From Promethearchaeota archaeon (GTDB taxonomy: Archaea; Asgardarchaeota; Lokiarchaeia; Sigyniarchaeales; SOKP01): a DNA stretch of 64,000 nucleotides. The notes under the pieces are model-generated. The model saw only the letters and a list, made by a program, of their open reading frames with translations. It was not told where the DNA came from and ran no database searches. The DNA lies in NCBI GenBank assembly GCA_008080735.1, contig SHMW01000016.1, positions 1-64,000 of the forward strand, in the 5' to 3' direction. Positions 53,835 through 61,233 of the stretch are shown here, piece after piece. Within the stretch, counting starts at the first letter, position 1. Each line of letters opens with the position of its first letter. The position numbers and the translations under genes were made by a program.

Positions 53835-55724
53835 ATGGGAGAAAATCAACCTGTTGATACTGAAGAGCTTATAGTTTTGAAAGAGTTCGAGAAAATTATC
53901 GGACAATCCATACCAATCGCTAACACAATTGAAAATAAATCTGTTGGAGTTTCTATTGAAAATAGAAAGATTATAGCATTAACTATAGTTGGAAAAGATT
54001 TAGTTCGTCTACCCGACTCTATAGGAAATTTAACTTCATTAAAAGAGCTTAATTTGTACCGAAATAAATTAAATTCACTACCAAGTACCATCAAGAATTT
54101 AAATTCACTTGAAATGCTCAATCTTAATGACAATCAAATCAATAATATTCCTCAATCTCTCTTTAAATTAACTAACCTTCAATCTCTTAGCATGTGGAAA
54201 AATGGAATAAAAACATTGCCAGAAGAAATAGGCAATCTTGTAAATCTTTCCTTTCTTGACCTTGAAGTTAACAAATTTGAAAGCTTTCCTGATTCTCTCG
54301 GAAATTTAACAAATCTTAAAGAACTTTGGCTTCAAGGAAATCTTTTAAAGAATCTTCCCGATTCAATCGGTAATCTTACCGTACTCGAAAAATTATATCT
54401 TCATGTAAACCGAATTACTTCTCTTCCTAATTCTATTGGTAGTCTAAAAAATTTAAAATTTTTTGACCTTCATGGAAATAAATTAGAAAATTTACCGGAG
54501 TCTTTCGGTAAGCTTGAAAATTTAATATATCTAAATCTTTATCATAATAAACTACAGAGTCTCCCAGAAAGCTTGAAAAATCTAAAGATGATTCAAGAAC
54601 TAGTACTGGATCATAATGAGCTTTTTGAAATTCCTCCATTTTTGTTTAAACTCAAATCATTGAAAGATCTCAGTATATCTTCTAATAATCTAAAAAAGCT
54701 TTCTAGTTTAATAGGAAACCTTACAAAGTTAGAAACCTTTAGGATTCATAATAATGGTCTAACTGAAATTCCTAAATCCATAGGAAATCTTAAGTCTCTA
54801 CAGTTAATACAACTTCAGTTCAATCAAATCTTTTCTTTACCAAGTTCCATCGGAAATTTAGAAAATCTTAATGAAATTGACCTTTTAAATAATGATTTAG
54901 TGAACCTCCCTGAATCTATTGGTGAACTTAAATCGTTAGAAAAAATTGTTCTTGATCAAAATAAGTTAGAAAATCTCCCCCAAAGTATTGGAGAATTAAC
55001 TAACCTAAGAGAGCTACAACTTAGAAACAATAAGCTAAAAAACCTTCCAAAATCACTGGGAAGTCTGAAAAATCTCAATATATTAGCATTAACTAATAAT
55101 GAATTGAAAAATCTGCCCTCCTCTATAAAAAATCTAAAAAACTTAACCTATTTAAATTTAGCTGGAAATAAATTCACATATGTACCTGAGATAGTTTGTC
55201 AAATTAAATCTCTTCAATATCTTGGTTTATATGACAATCAGATATCCAAAATCCCAGAATGTTTCGAAAATTTGAACGCCTTAAATAATCTTGATCTAAG
55301 TGGTAACTTTTTAACCCATCTTCCCGCTTCAATTGGAAACATGCAGACCTTAGATACGTTGCATCTAAATAATAACCAATTTTCAGATTTACCCGATTAT
55401 TTTAAAAATATGAAATCACTTGAATTCTTGAACTTAGCTTGGAATCAATTTACAAAAATTCCAGATGCTATATTAGGTTTAAAAAATCTTAACCATTTGC
55501 ATATCAATCATAATCAATTAAATGAATTATCTGCATTTATATCAAATTTAGAGAATTTAATATTGCTAAATCTTGGTCATAATAATCTTTCAATACTACC
55601 CGAATCGATTTTGAATCTAAAAAATTTGAGTAATTTATTTTTAGGGGGAAATCCAATTCTTGAATCTCCAAACCCAAATATGAAATCATTAATTGAAAAA
55701 TTAAGATCTAAAAATCTTATTTAG
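53835..55724 (+). CDS. long leucine-rich repeat protein (about 24 repeats)
   Basis: The 629-residue protein is almost wholly 23-residue LRRs (residues 55-615) of the xLPxSIGNLxxLxxLxLxxNxLxx type, without signal peptide, membrane helix or catalytic domain. The N-terminal cap (LIVLKEFEKIIGQ) matches the style of the LRR protein at 48175. The extended solenoid should bind protein partners in the cytosol; in Asgards such proteins may be regulatory, but this is inference. The last codons and following bases are repeated in a decayed form at 56106-56172. Repeat units are similar enough in DNA that recombination could change their number. Confidence 0.88.
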   Translation: MGENQPVDTEELIVLKEFEKIIGQSIPIANTIENKSVGVSIENRKIIALTIVGKDLVRLPDSIGNLTSLKELNLYRNKLNSLPSTIKNLNSLEMLNLNDNQINNIPQSLFKLTNLQSLSMWKNGIKTLPEEIGNLVNLSFLDLEVNKFESFPDSLGNLTNLKELWLQGNLLKNLPDSIGNLTVLEKLYLHVNRITSLPNSIGSLKNLKFFDLHGNKLENLPESFGKLENLIYLNLYHNKLQSLPESLKNLKMIQELVLDHNELFEIPPFLFKLKSLKDLSISSNNLKKLSSLIGNLTKLETFRIHNNGLTEIPKSIGNLKSLQLIQLQFNQIFSLPSSIGNLENLNEIDLLNNDLVNLPESIGELKSLEKIVLDQNKLENLPQSIGELTNLRELQLRNNKLKNLPKSLGSLKNLNILALTNNELKNLPSSIKNLKNLTYLNLAGNKFTYVPEIVCQIKSLQYLGLYDNQISKIPECFENLNALNNLDLSGNFLTHLPASIGNMQTLDTLHLNNNQFSDLPDYFKNMKSLEFLNLAWNQFTKIPDAILGLKNLNHLHINHNQLNELSAFISNLENLILLNLGHNNLSILPESILNLKNLSNLFLGGNPILESPNPNMKSLIEKLRSKNLI

Positions 55725-55859
55725 GCTTGAGAATTTTAAGAAAGGTGCGAAATTATATTATAAAAATATTCATCGGAATCTTCTGAAAAATCTATTTTAG
55801 AACCATTTATTTCAATAAGAGAAATAGAGAATTGCTTATTCATGAAAAGATAGTGAAAA

Positions 55860-56009
55860 TCAATCAGATTTTTTAGATTTAGATTCTTCTTTTAGAAGTT
55901 TTTCAAGAGCTTTATTCCGTTTGAATTCCTTTTTGAGTAAGTAATCACCAAGGCTCTCTTCTGATGTTTCCTGGCTATATTCTTTGGTTTTACTATTATT
56001 GTTGTCCAT
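55860..56009 (-). CDS. putative 49-residue charged protein
   Basis: The small open frame starts at ATG 56009 (MDNNNSKTKEYSQETSEE) and continues with SLGDYLLKKEFKRNKALEKLLKE before a Lys/Ser-rich end. It has a helix-forming middle and lies in a 550-bp stretch otherwise without genes, next to the LRR gene on the opposite strand. AGAGAT upstream could serve as a weak RBS. No family is known; it may be a chance ORF. Confidence 0.35.
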   Translation of the reverse strand: MDNNNSKTKEYSQETSEESLGDYLLKKEFKRNKALEKLLKEESKSKKSD

Positions 56010-56105
56010 TTTAATCTATCTCTCATTATTAATTAGAGTAAATCACTTCAATATTTATCCCTTTTTATTGCAATTTTAGTAAAATGAGATAAAACGGCAA
56101 GGATA

Positions 56106-56172
56106 TGATCACTTCTTCATTAATTGAAGAATTAAGATCTAAAAATCTTATTTTAGATTGAGAAATTTTAAA
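56106..56172 (+). pseudogene. decayed duplicate of the LRR gene 3' end
   Basis: From about 56117 the sequence repeats the last codons and stop region of the LRR gene (55686-55740): TCATTAATTGAA, one change, then ATTAAGATCTAAAAATCTTATTT, the stop and TTGAGAATTTTAA with small differences. Nothing of the repeat region precedes it. It shows that another LRR gene copy once lay here or that the end was duplicated. The rest of 55725-56275 holds only the small minus-strand ORF. Confidence 0.6.
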
Positions 56173-56275
56173 TTCAAATCTAATGTGATTTCATTGTTGC
56201 TTAGAGTCATCATCAGAACTTCAAATGGGTCAAAAAGTTTCTGAATTAAATGTTCCAAACAATCAGGAGAGAAAT

Positions 56276-56713
56276 TTAGCTAAAAAGTTCTTCAATATTT
56301 TTCAGACTTTTCACTTTAATTTTTAGTCGTTCGGGGAGCTTATTAATGATTTTTTCATCAGCAGTACAGAAGATCTTTCCCAATCCCAAGCTGAGGGCGA
56401 GATATGACGCATCATAAATTGATAATTTATGATCAACAGCAATCTTAATCATATTTTTGCGTAGATTTTTTTTTATAGTGACTGTATTAAAACCATATTT
56501 CTCTAAGCTCTCTGCTGCATCATCAAGTTCAGATAATTCAAATAGTTTGCTATATTTTAAGGCGTTCAAAACTTCGAAGTACATCAACGATGGCACGATT
56601 AATTCAATATCTCCGTTAATGTATTTTTCTCTTATAATATTTGCTTTATTAGAATGTCTCTCTTCTATAAACCATTTAACTACGATGCTAGCATCAACCA
56701 CAATTTCGAACAT
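56276..56713 (-). CDS. vapC: PIN-domain ribonuclease toxin, VapC-type
   Basis: This 145-residue PIN nuclease has the acidic metal ligands VVDASIVVKW (Asp7), FEVLNAL near 46, IYDASYLALS near 99 (Asp) and CTADEKI near 116 (Asp). VapC toxins cut tRNA or rRNA and are held in check by VapB. The gene lies 15 bp after the ribbon-helix-helix gene at 56729 on the same strand, the standard antitoxin-toxin order. The length is slightly above the usual 130. Activity seems intact. Confidence 0.88.
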   Translation of the reverse strand: MFEIVVDASIVVKWFIEERHSNKANIIREKYINGDIELIVPSLMYFEVLNALKYSKLFELSELDDAAESLEKYGFNTVTIKKNLRKNMIKIAVDHKLSIYDASYLALSLGLGKIFCTADEKIINKLPERLKIKVKSLKNIEELFS

Positions 56714-56728
56714 TCTACTCCCTCTTTT

Positions 56729-56959
56729 TTAATGTCGTTCCTCTCTGAATTTTCGGATAATATCCACACTATCAAAATCTTTCGGAGCTATTTTACGGAT
56801 TTTTTCATTTAAAAGAACTGCTTTAGCCTTATTTATCTCTCTCTCCTTCTGAATTTCTGTTCTAATTGCATTTCGAATAATTTCACTCCAGTTAAGATGT
56901 TTGAGCGCGTCCATCTTCTTTTTTAGTTCAGAATCAATTCTAATACTAAAGGTTACCAT
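56729..56959 (-). CDS. vapB: ribbon-helix-helix antitoxin, VapB-type
   Basis: The 76-residue protein has an RHH DNA-binding N-terminus (VTFSIRIDSELKKKMDALKHLNWSEIIRNAIRTEI) and a charged C-terminal arm (IAPKDFDSVDIIRKFREERH) that should wrap the VapC toxin. The start is ATG 56959; ATG 56971 adds four residues and overlaps a palindrome likely to be the operator. It is expected to repress its own operon. Confidence 0.8.
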   Translation of the reverse strand: MVTFSIRIDSELKKKMDALKHLNWSEIIRNAIRTEIQKEREINKAKAVLLNEKIRKIAPKDFDSVDIIRKFREERH

Positions 56960-56990
56960 ATGTATATACATCTAATACGTATATAAAAAT
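56960..56990 (-). promoter_or_regulatory. vapBC promoter with palindromic operator candidates
   Basis: Directly before vapB lie a perfect 12-bp palindrome ATGTATATACAT (56960-56971) and an 8-bp palindrome ATACGTAT (56975-56982), next to a TATA-like TTTTTATAT on the minus strand (56982-56990). The arrangement suits RHH autoregulation and a leaderless transcript. Confidence 0.4.
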
Positions 56991-57146
56991 ATTACGATTT
57001 GAAATATTAATATTTAGTATTTAGGAATTGTTAATCCAGAGAAAAATATTCTCAATGTTTTGAGATATGGTTATACTTATACTCTTCAGTATTAATTATT
57101 AGATGAGAATGAATTTGAAGATTTAAAAGTATTGAATTAGAATTCC

Positions 57147-58436
57147 TTATAATATTGTTTTAGAAAACATATTGATTTTATCTTTTATTATCTTAGTTGA
57201 GGTAAATCGTTTGTCTCCGACATCGAGATCAATAATTAACATTGGTATTCCAACTTCTTCTCTGAGAGCTTCTCGAAGCACCTGTGGTACCGAACCGAAT
57301 TGTTTGCAACCTAAATGACTGGTAAACACAAAACAATCGGCAGAAAAATCTTTTGCTAACTGAACGCAATTTTCAATGAAAGGATAATAAAATTCCGTAG
57401 ATTCTTTCATCATAGGAAAATTCATACCTCTTCTCGCCATATCATAAAAGAGAGTATCTAAATCTTCTTTTGTGTTTATGGGATTAGAAAAATTATAATT
57501 AAAAATATCAAATAACACACTCATCCCGATTTCTCTATCTAAATATTCGCAAAGACTTAAATCAAAAAATATAAGCATATAAGGCCATATGCTACGTATT
57601 TTCTCCTCCTTACCATATTCACTTTTGTTTTTATATCTCTGCTTTGCGATTTCCAAATACTTTTCATAAAATTCTAATTTTTCCGAAGTCCCGGAAGCAA
57701 ATACGGACACCCCCGCGGAAATGGCATTGAACATATTTTCCACGGGACATGGTTTCGCTTTTCTTAGTTCAAATAATTCTAATTGAATGGCATGGATTTT
57801 ATTTTCGATTTCTATATGCTTCTTCATTCGTTCAAAATCAGGTTCTTGACCTATTATCTGACCTAATTTATTAAGAGACAATTTTAATTGTTGCCCATAA
57901 TACTCATAGCTTTTCTTCTCGTGCAGATAGGGGATATCTGGTATAACTAAAGGTATATCCTTATATTCAAAAAAGGGATAACTTGCGAATGTATTATCAC
58001 ATGGGGCTGTTGGAGTGATGATCGCATCAAATTTAAATAAATCCTCAAGAGTCATTCCCATTACTCCTTTTTGCGAGGTACAAGTATGGAAAGGATGACC
58101 CCAGCTAAGCATTACATCATAAAACTTCTCAACTCCGTCAGGTAATAATGCTGAAAGAAGATAGGAAGTGCCTTCTACACATATTGGCACGCAATCAAAA
58201 CAATACAAATACTCTCTTTGGAAAGCAAAATGATGCCCAATGACGGGCAGTCCATCATTCGCTTTTTCCACGGCACCTTTAATTACTTCTTCAATTGCTT
58301 TAGCACCGATCTTCAAAGATTCAATCTCTCCTTCCGGCAAAATTCTTTCCACTAATTCGCGAGTTGAGGAGATCGAATTGAGAACCATTTCATATGGAAC
58401 AACCTTATTTTCGAATATTTTTTTGTCCATTATCAT
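57147..58436 (-). CDS. benzoyl-CoA reductase/2-hydroxyacyl-CoA dehydratase-type subunit
   Basis: The 429-residue subunit is of the HgdB/BcrB-like family and the paralog of the 51634 product. Regions: RELVERILPEG near 25, HHFAFQREYLYCFDCVPICVEG near 62-85, SWGHPFHTCTSQ near 108, TPTAPCDNT near 135, QEPDFERMKKHIEIENK near 195, and SADCFVFTSHLGCKQFGSVPQVLREALREEVGIPMLIID near 365-405, where the last cysteine probably binds the Fe-S cluster. GGAGAA is its RBS. It follows the 58458 subunit by 21 bp in one operon that begins with the SCP2-like gene. Likely electron donor: an HgdC-type activator such as that at 3344. Confidence 0.82.
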   Translation of the reverse strand: MIMDKKIFENKVVPYEMVLNSISSTRELVERILPEGEIESLKIGAKAIEEVIKGAVEKANDGLPVIGHHFAFQREYLYCFDCVPICVEGTSYLLSALLPDGVEKFYDVMLSWGHPFHTCTSQKGVMGMTLEDLFKFDAIITPTAPCDNTFASYPFFEYKDIPLVIPDIPYLHEKKSYEYYGQQLKLSLNKLGQIIGQEPDFERMKKHIEIENKIHAIQLELFELRKAKPCPVENMFNAISAGVSVFASGTSEKLEFYEKYLEIAKQRYKNKSEYGKEEKIRSIWPYMLIFFDLSLCEYLDREIGMSVLFDIFNYNFSNPINTKEDLDTLFYDMARRGMNFPMMKESTEFYYPFIENCVQLAKDFSADCFVFTSHLGCKQFGSVPQVLREALREEVGIPMLIIDLDVGDKRFTSTKIIKDKINMFSKTIL

Positions 58437-58457
58437 TATTTTATTCTCCTTTTATTT

Positions 58458-59600
58458 CTAGGATATCATCTCTAAGAAGGCTTCTATTCGTGTTTGTAAT
58501 CTTGTGGTATCTGCTTGGAAATTTTCTCTATCGAAATTAAATACAGGGATATTGAGATTTTTTAGTTCATGTTCAAACAGCATATTGTCACATCCATGAA
58601 GATCACAATTATTAATCCTTTGTAAGAGAACGCCATCTATTGCGCCTTTTTGGATTTCTTGTTTGATAAAGTTTAACCTTCGATCGTGATCATCCATAGT
58701 TCTTGGACATGAAGGATTTCGAAAATACAATCGTTTCGCGATTGCTTTAAGAGGATTTGCCATAGTATTGTCTACATCGTCCATTATCGTTTTTTTCCCG
58801 AAGCATAAATTATCTGAGATAATTATTGCATCCGATTCTTCGACCAATTTTGTTAATTGAATATTATCGACAACACTTCCAATCAAAAGAATTCGTTTTT
58901 TTCCTTGGGTATCTAAACCTTCTCTTTTCTTAAAAATTTTTAACAAACGCTCTAATTCCTGATTAGCGATATCCTTCGGAACAGAGCTATTTGCTATAGA
59001 AAGTTGTAGGGCTTCGGTTCCACTCAATTTTGGAGAATCTAACATTCTTAAATCAAATATTTTTCTCAGTAAATGCCGATTTTGATTATAAAGAGCATTA
59101 GAGGATCTTAAATCTTCATCTGTTATTTCTACATCATATGCTTTTTCGATTTTTTCTTTTAATTCTCTTATCTCTTCATAAAACCATTGGAAGCCTTCCT
59201 CAGAAATTATGTGGGGAAGGGCAATATAAAACCGCGGGACGAGTTTATTGAATCCATCTCGCTTAAATACGACCATATCATAGATCTCGAACATTCTTCT
59301 GCTATGATCACAGCTATTACAAATAAATAATCCATCTAAAAAATCATATTCTCCATCCAATGCAAGGTTTAGTGTACTTCTAACGAATGAACAAGTAAAT
59401 CTCACCATATAGGTATCTGCTTTATCTGTATCTGTATTATCAGTTGCTCTTATTCGATACGGGAACATCCCCGCGGCCTCCAATAATTCTTCAGGAATGT
59501 AAGTACAATAATACCCCGCTATCTTCTTATCTGTCCCCTCGATGTGTTGATTTGGTATTTTATTTGCAAGTGATAGGAATGGATCACTTTCTAATCGCAT
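58458..59600 (-). CDS. benzoyl-CoA reductase/2-hydroxyacyl-CoA dehydratase-type subunit
   Basis: This 380-residue subunit shows the benzoyl-CoA reductase BcrC/HgdA pattern more clearly than the others: IAGYYCTYIPEELLEAAGMFPYRIRA near 27-52, VRFTCSFVRS near 75, GLFICNSCDHSRRMFEIYD near 95-115 (the SCDHSR element of ring reductases), NCDLHGCDNMLFEHEL near 325 and the family tail TRLQTRIEAFLEMI. The RBS is GAGGGAG. It lies between the SCP2-like gene (16 bp) and the 57147 subunit. An aromatic or alicyclic CoA thioester is thus a plausible substrate, but a 2-hydroxyacyl-CoA cannot be excluded. Confidence 0.84.
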   Translation of the reverse strand: MRLESDPFLSLANKIPNQHIEGTDKKIAGYYCTYIPEELLEAAGMFPYRIRATDNTDTDKADTYMVRFTCSFVRSTLNLALDGEYDFLDGLFICNSCDHSRRMFEIYDMVVFKRDGFNKLVPRFYIALPHIISEEGFQWFYEEIRELKEKIEKAYDVEITDEDLRSSNALYNQNRHLLRKIFDLRMLDSPKLSGTEALQLSIANSSVPKDIANQELERLLKIFKKREGLDTQGKKRILLIGSVVDNIQLTKLVEESDAIIISDNLCFGKKTIMDDVDNTMANPLKAIAKRLYFRNPSCPRTMDDHDRRLNFIKQEIQKGAIDGVLLQRINNCDLHGCDNMLFEHELKNLNIPVFNFDRENFQADTTRLQTRIEAFLEMIS

Positions 59601-59616
59601 AATTCTCCCTCAATAG

Positions 59617-60117
59617 TTATTTTTTATAAATTTTGTTTTTTCCAATCATAAGGCATTTTACAAGACTTAAGGTTGCCATAAGTGAACCTTTAATTTTGAT
59701 TTTACGTGTTAAAATTTTTGGGAGCAATTTAGCAAGTCCGAATAAATTAGCTTTACTCCTTATTATGTTGCTAAACACTTTTAAGACCTTTTCTTCCTTG
59801 ACATTCATTATTACCGTGGCTACTGGATCTTTCGCGCGTTCCGCTCGGCATTCAAAATTTCTTTTTTTAGACACCAATGGAAAATTCAGATATCCATCAT
59901 ATGCAGGAATAAAAATTTCTACTTCTTGCCCCTCTCTCTTTCCTATTTTTTCAAAACCCTCTTCTAAACCAAAGAGATCAACTAACATATTAGCTAATCT
60001 GGCGAGATTCAAGAGTTTAGTTTCTTTTAATAAATTTTTAGCTTTATATTTCTGAAATGAATTTCCATCAACATCAGAATTTTCTTTAGTATTTTTATGA
60101 TTCAACGCTTGCTCCAT
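59617..60117 (-). CDS. SCP2-like sterol/lipid carrier protein
   Basis: The 166-residue protein looks like a sterol-carrier-protein-2 fold: a helical start (LARLANMLVDLFGLEEGF), strands EVEIFIPAYDGYLNFPLV and DPVATVIMNVKEEKVLKVFSNI, then TRKIKIKGSLMATLSLVKCL, the typical KIKGxxxxxxxL end that lines the lipid cavity. SCP2 domains hold fatty acids, acyl-CoAs or sterols. As the first gene of the operon with two dehydratase/reductase subunits, it may present a hydrophobic acyl substrate; this is inference. No catalytic residues are expected. The family assignment is by pattern only. Confidence 0.62.
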   Translation of the reverse strand: MEQALNHKNTKENSDVDGNSFQKYKAKNLLKETKLLNLARLANMLVDLFGLEEGFEKIGKREGQEVEIFIPAYDGYLNFPLVSKKRNFECRAERAKDPVATVIMNVKEEKVLKVFSNIIRSKANLFGLAKLLPKILTRKIKIKGSLMATLSLVKCLMIGKNKIYKK

Positions 60118-60545
60118 GATTTTAATCTAACACCTTCTAAAGATCATTATTTTGTATTTAATTTCATACAATATTAAGAATTACAGCAATACATATAATT
60201 AAATCTTTAGATATTTATTATTTCTCAATAGAATCTGAAATGAAATTAAATGATTATTTTGAGATTTTATTAAATATGTAGTCATTTTCTTAAAGATCAA
60301 AATGATAATTATAGAAAATTTGTTTAGTTCATTATGCTTAGATCATTTGCTTACATATCGAAGTATATGTACAGAAAGAAGTGCTTAGTTTATATTGTAT
60401 TCGAATAAATCCAACTAAAAACTGAGTCAAACAAAGGGGAGTAGCTTTCTATTCTTTTGCATTTTTATTAAAAATTAGCATATAATTTTTATATTCTTCC
60501 CACAATATTTCTATAAGATTAAAACAATTAAGGCATGATAAAAAA
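60118..60545. other. 428-bp divergent intergenic region
   Basis: Strongly AT-rich spacer between the SCP2 operon and the carotenoid operon. CATATAATTTTTATATTC at about 60479-60496 is a likely TATA region for the carotenoid genes (the start is at 60546). A GGGGAG stretch at 60436 has no gene after it. No RNA gene or ORF is supported. Confidence 0.5.
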
Positions 60546-61229
60546 ATGTCATTATATTTTTGGTTAAATTTTTTGATTATTTTAGGTCCTCTTATTTTAT
60601 CATTTGATAAAAAGGTTGCATTTTGGCGTAGATGGCCTCCGCTCTTATTAAGTATGTTAATTGTCAGTACCACTTTTATAATATGGGATATAATTGTAAC
60701 CGCCATCGGTCATTGGTCATTCTCAGAATTTTATGCCGGAACATTTAAAATATTAGGGCTACCTTTAGGCGAATGGTTTTTTTTTATCGCTGTTCCATAT
60801 GCAACAATTTTCATCTACGAATGTGTTCGAGCATATTCAAAGGATAAAGAATATCATTTTAGCAAATATATTTTCATTGGAATTGGATTAATTGGGATAC
60901 TCCCGCTGATATTCTTCTTAAATAAAGGATACACGGTATTAATGGGAATAGTATTTTTAATCAATATGTTATTAATTGGATTATTTGGTTATGATAAATT
61001 CCGTTCAAGATGGACGTTAATTGGAATTTTACTGAGTTATATTCCTTTTTTGGTCTTTAATGGAGTTTTCACCTATTTACCAATCGTCTTATACAATCCA
61101 GAAGCGATTATTGGATTTAGAGTTATTTCTATTCCAATAGAGGATTTTTTTTATAGTTTTTCTCTTATTAGCCTTTCATTATTCTTCTATTTTCTAGTGA
61201 GAGAAAAATTTAGCATCAAAGGGGCTTAA
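60546..61229 (+). CDS. lycopene beta-cyclase, CrtYcd-type fused membrane protein
   Basis: The 227-residue membrane protein is made of two lycopene-cyclase domains (TIGR03462 type). Each has three helices, ending with the acidic signature: PLGEWFFFIAVPY near 75 in the first half and IPIEDFFYSFSLI near 200 in the second. Bacteria keep these halves as separate CrtYc and CrtYd; archaea (CrtY/CrtYcd) fuse them, as here. It should close the ends of lycopene to beta rings. The phytoene desaturase starts four bases after the stop, so this is the first gene of a three-gene operon. Confidence 0.87.
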   Translation: MSLYFWLNFLIILGPLILSFDKKVAFWRRWPPLLLSMLIVSTTFIIWDIIVTAIGHWSFSEFYAGTFKILGLPLGEWFFFIAVPYATIFIYECVRAYSKDKEYHFSKYIFIGIGLIGILPLIFFLNKGYTVLMGIVFLINMLLIGLFGYDKFRSRWTLIGILLSYIPFLVFNGVFTYLPIVLYNPEAIIGFRVISIPIEDFFYSFSLISLSLFFYFLVREKFSIKGA

Positions 61230-61233
61230 TAAT

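Noticed and set aside
53990-55690. Apparent tandem DNA repeats (about 69 bp)
   Set aside because: These are the codons of leucine-rich repeats; they vary at the DNA level and are explained by the protein, not by a satellite or CRISPR array.
56223-56330. Short plus-strand ORF starting ATGGGTCAAAAAG
   Set aside because: It overlaps the end of vapC on the other strand, is only about 34 codons and has no RBS.
59633-60055. 140-codon plus-strand frame across the SCP2-like gene
   Set aside because: The minus frame lies in a tight operon with RBSs and a recognisable fold; the plus frame has none.
60449-60706. 85-codon minus-strand frame overlapping the lycopene cyclase start
   Set aside because: It runs through the well-conserved first cyclase domain and has no RBS or family resemblance.
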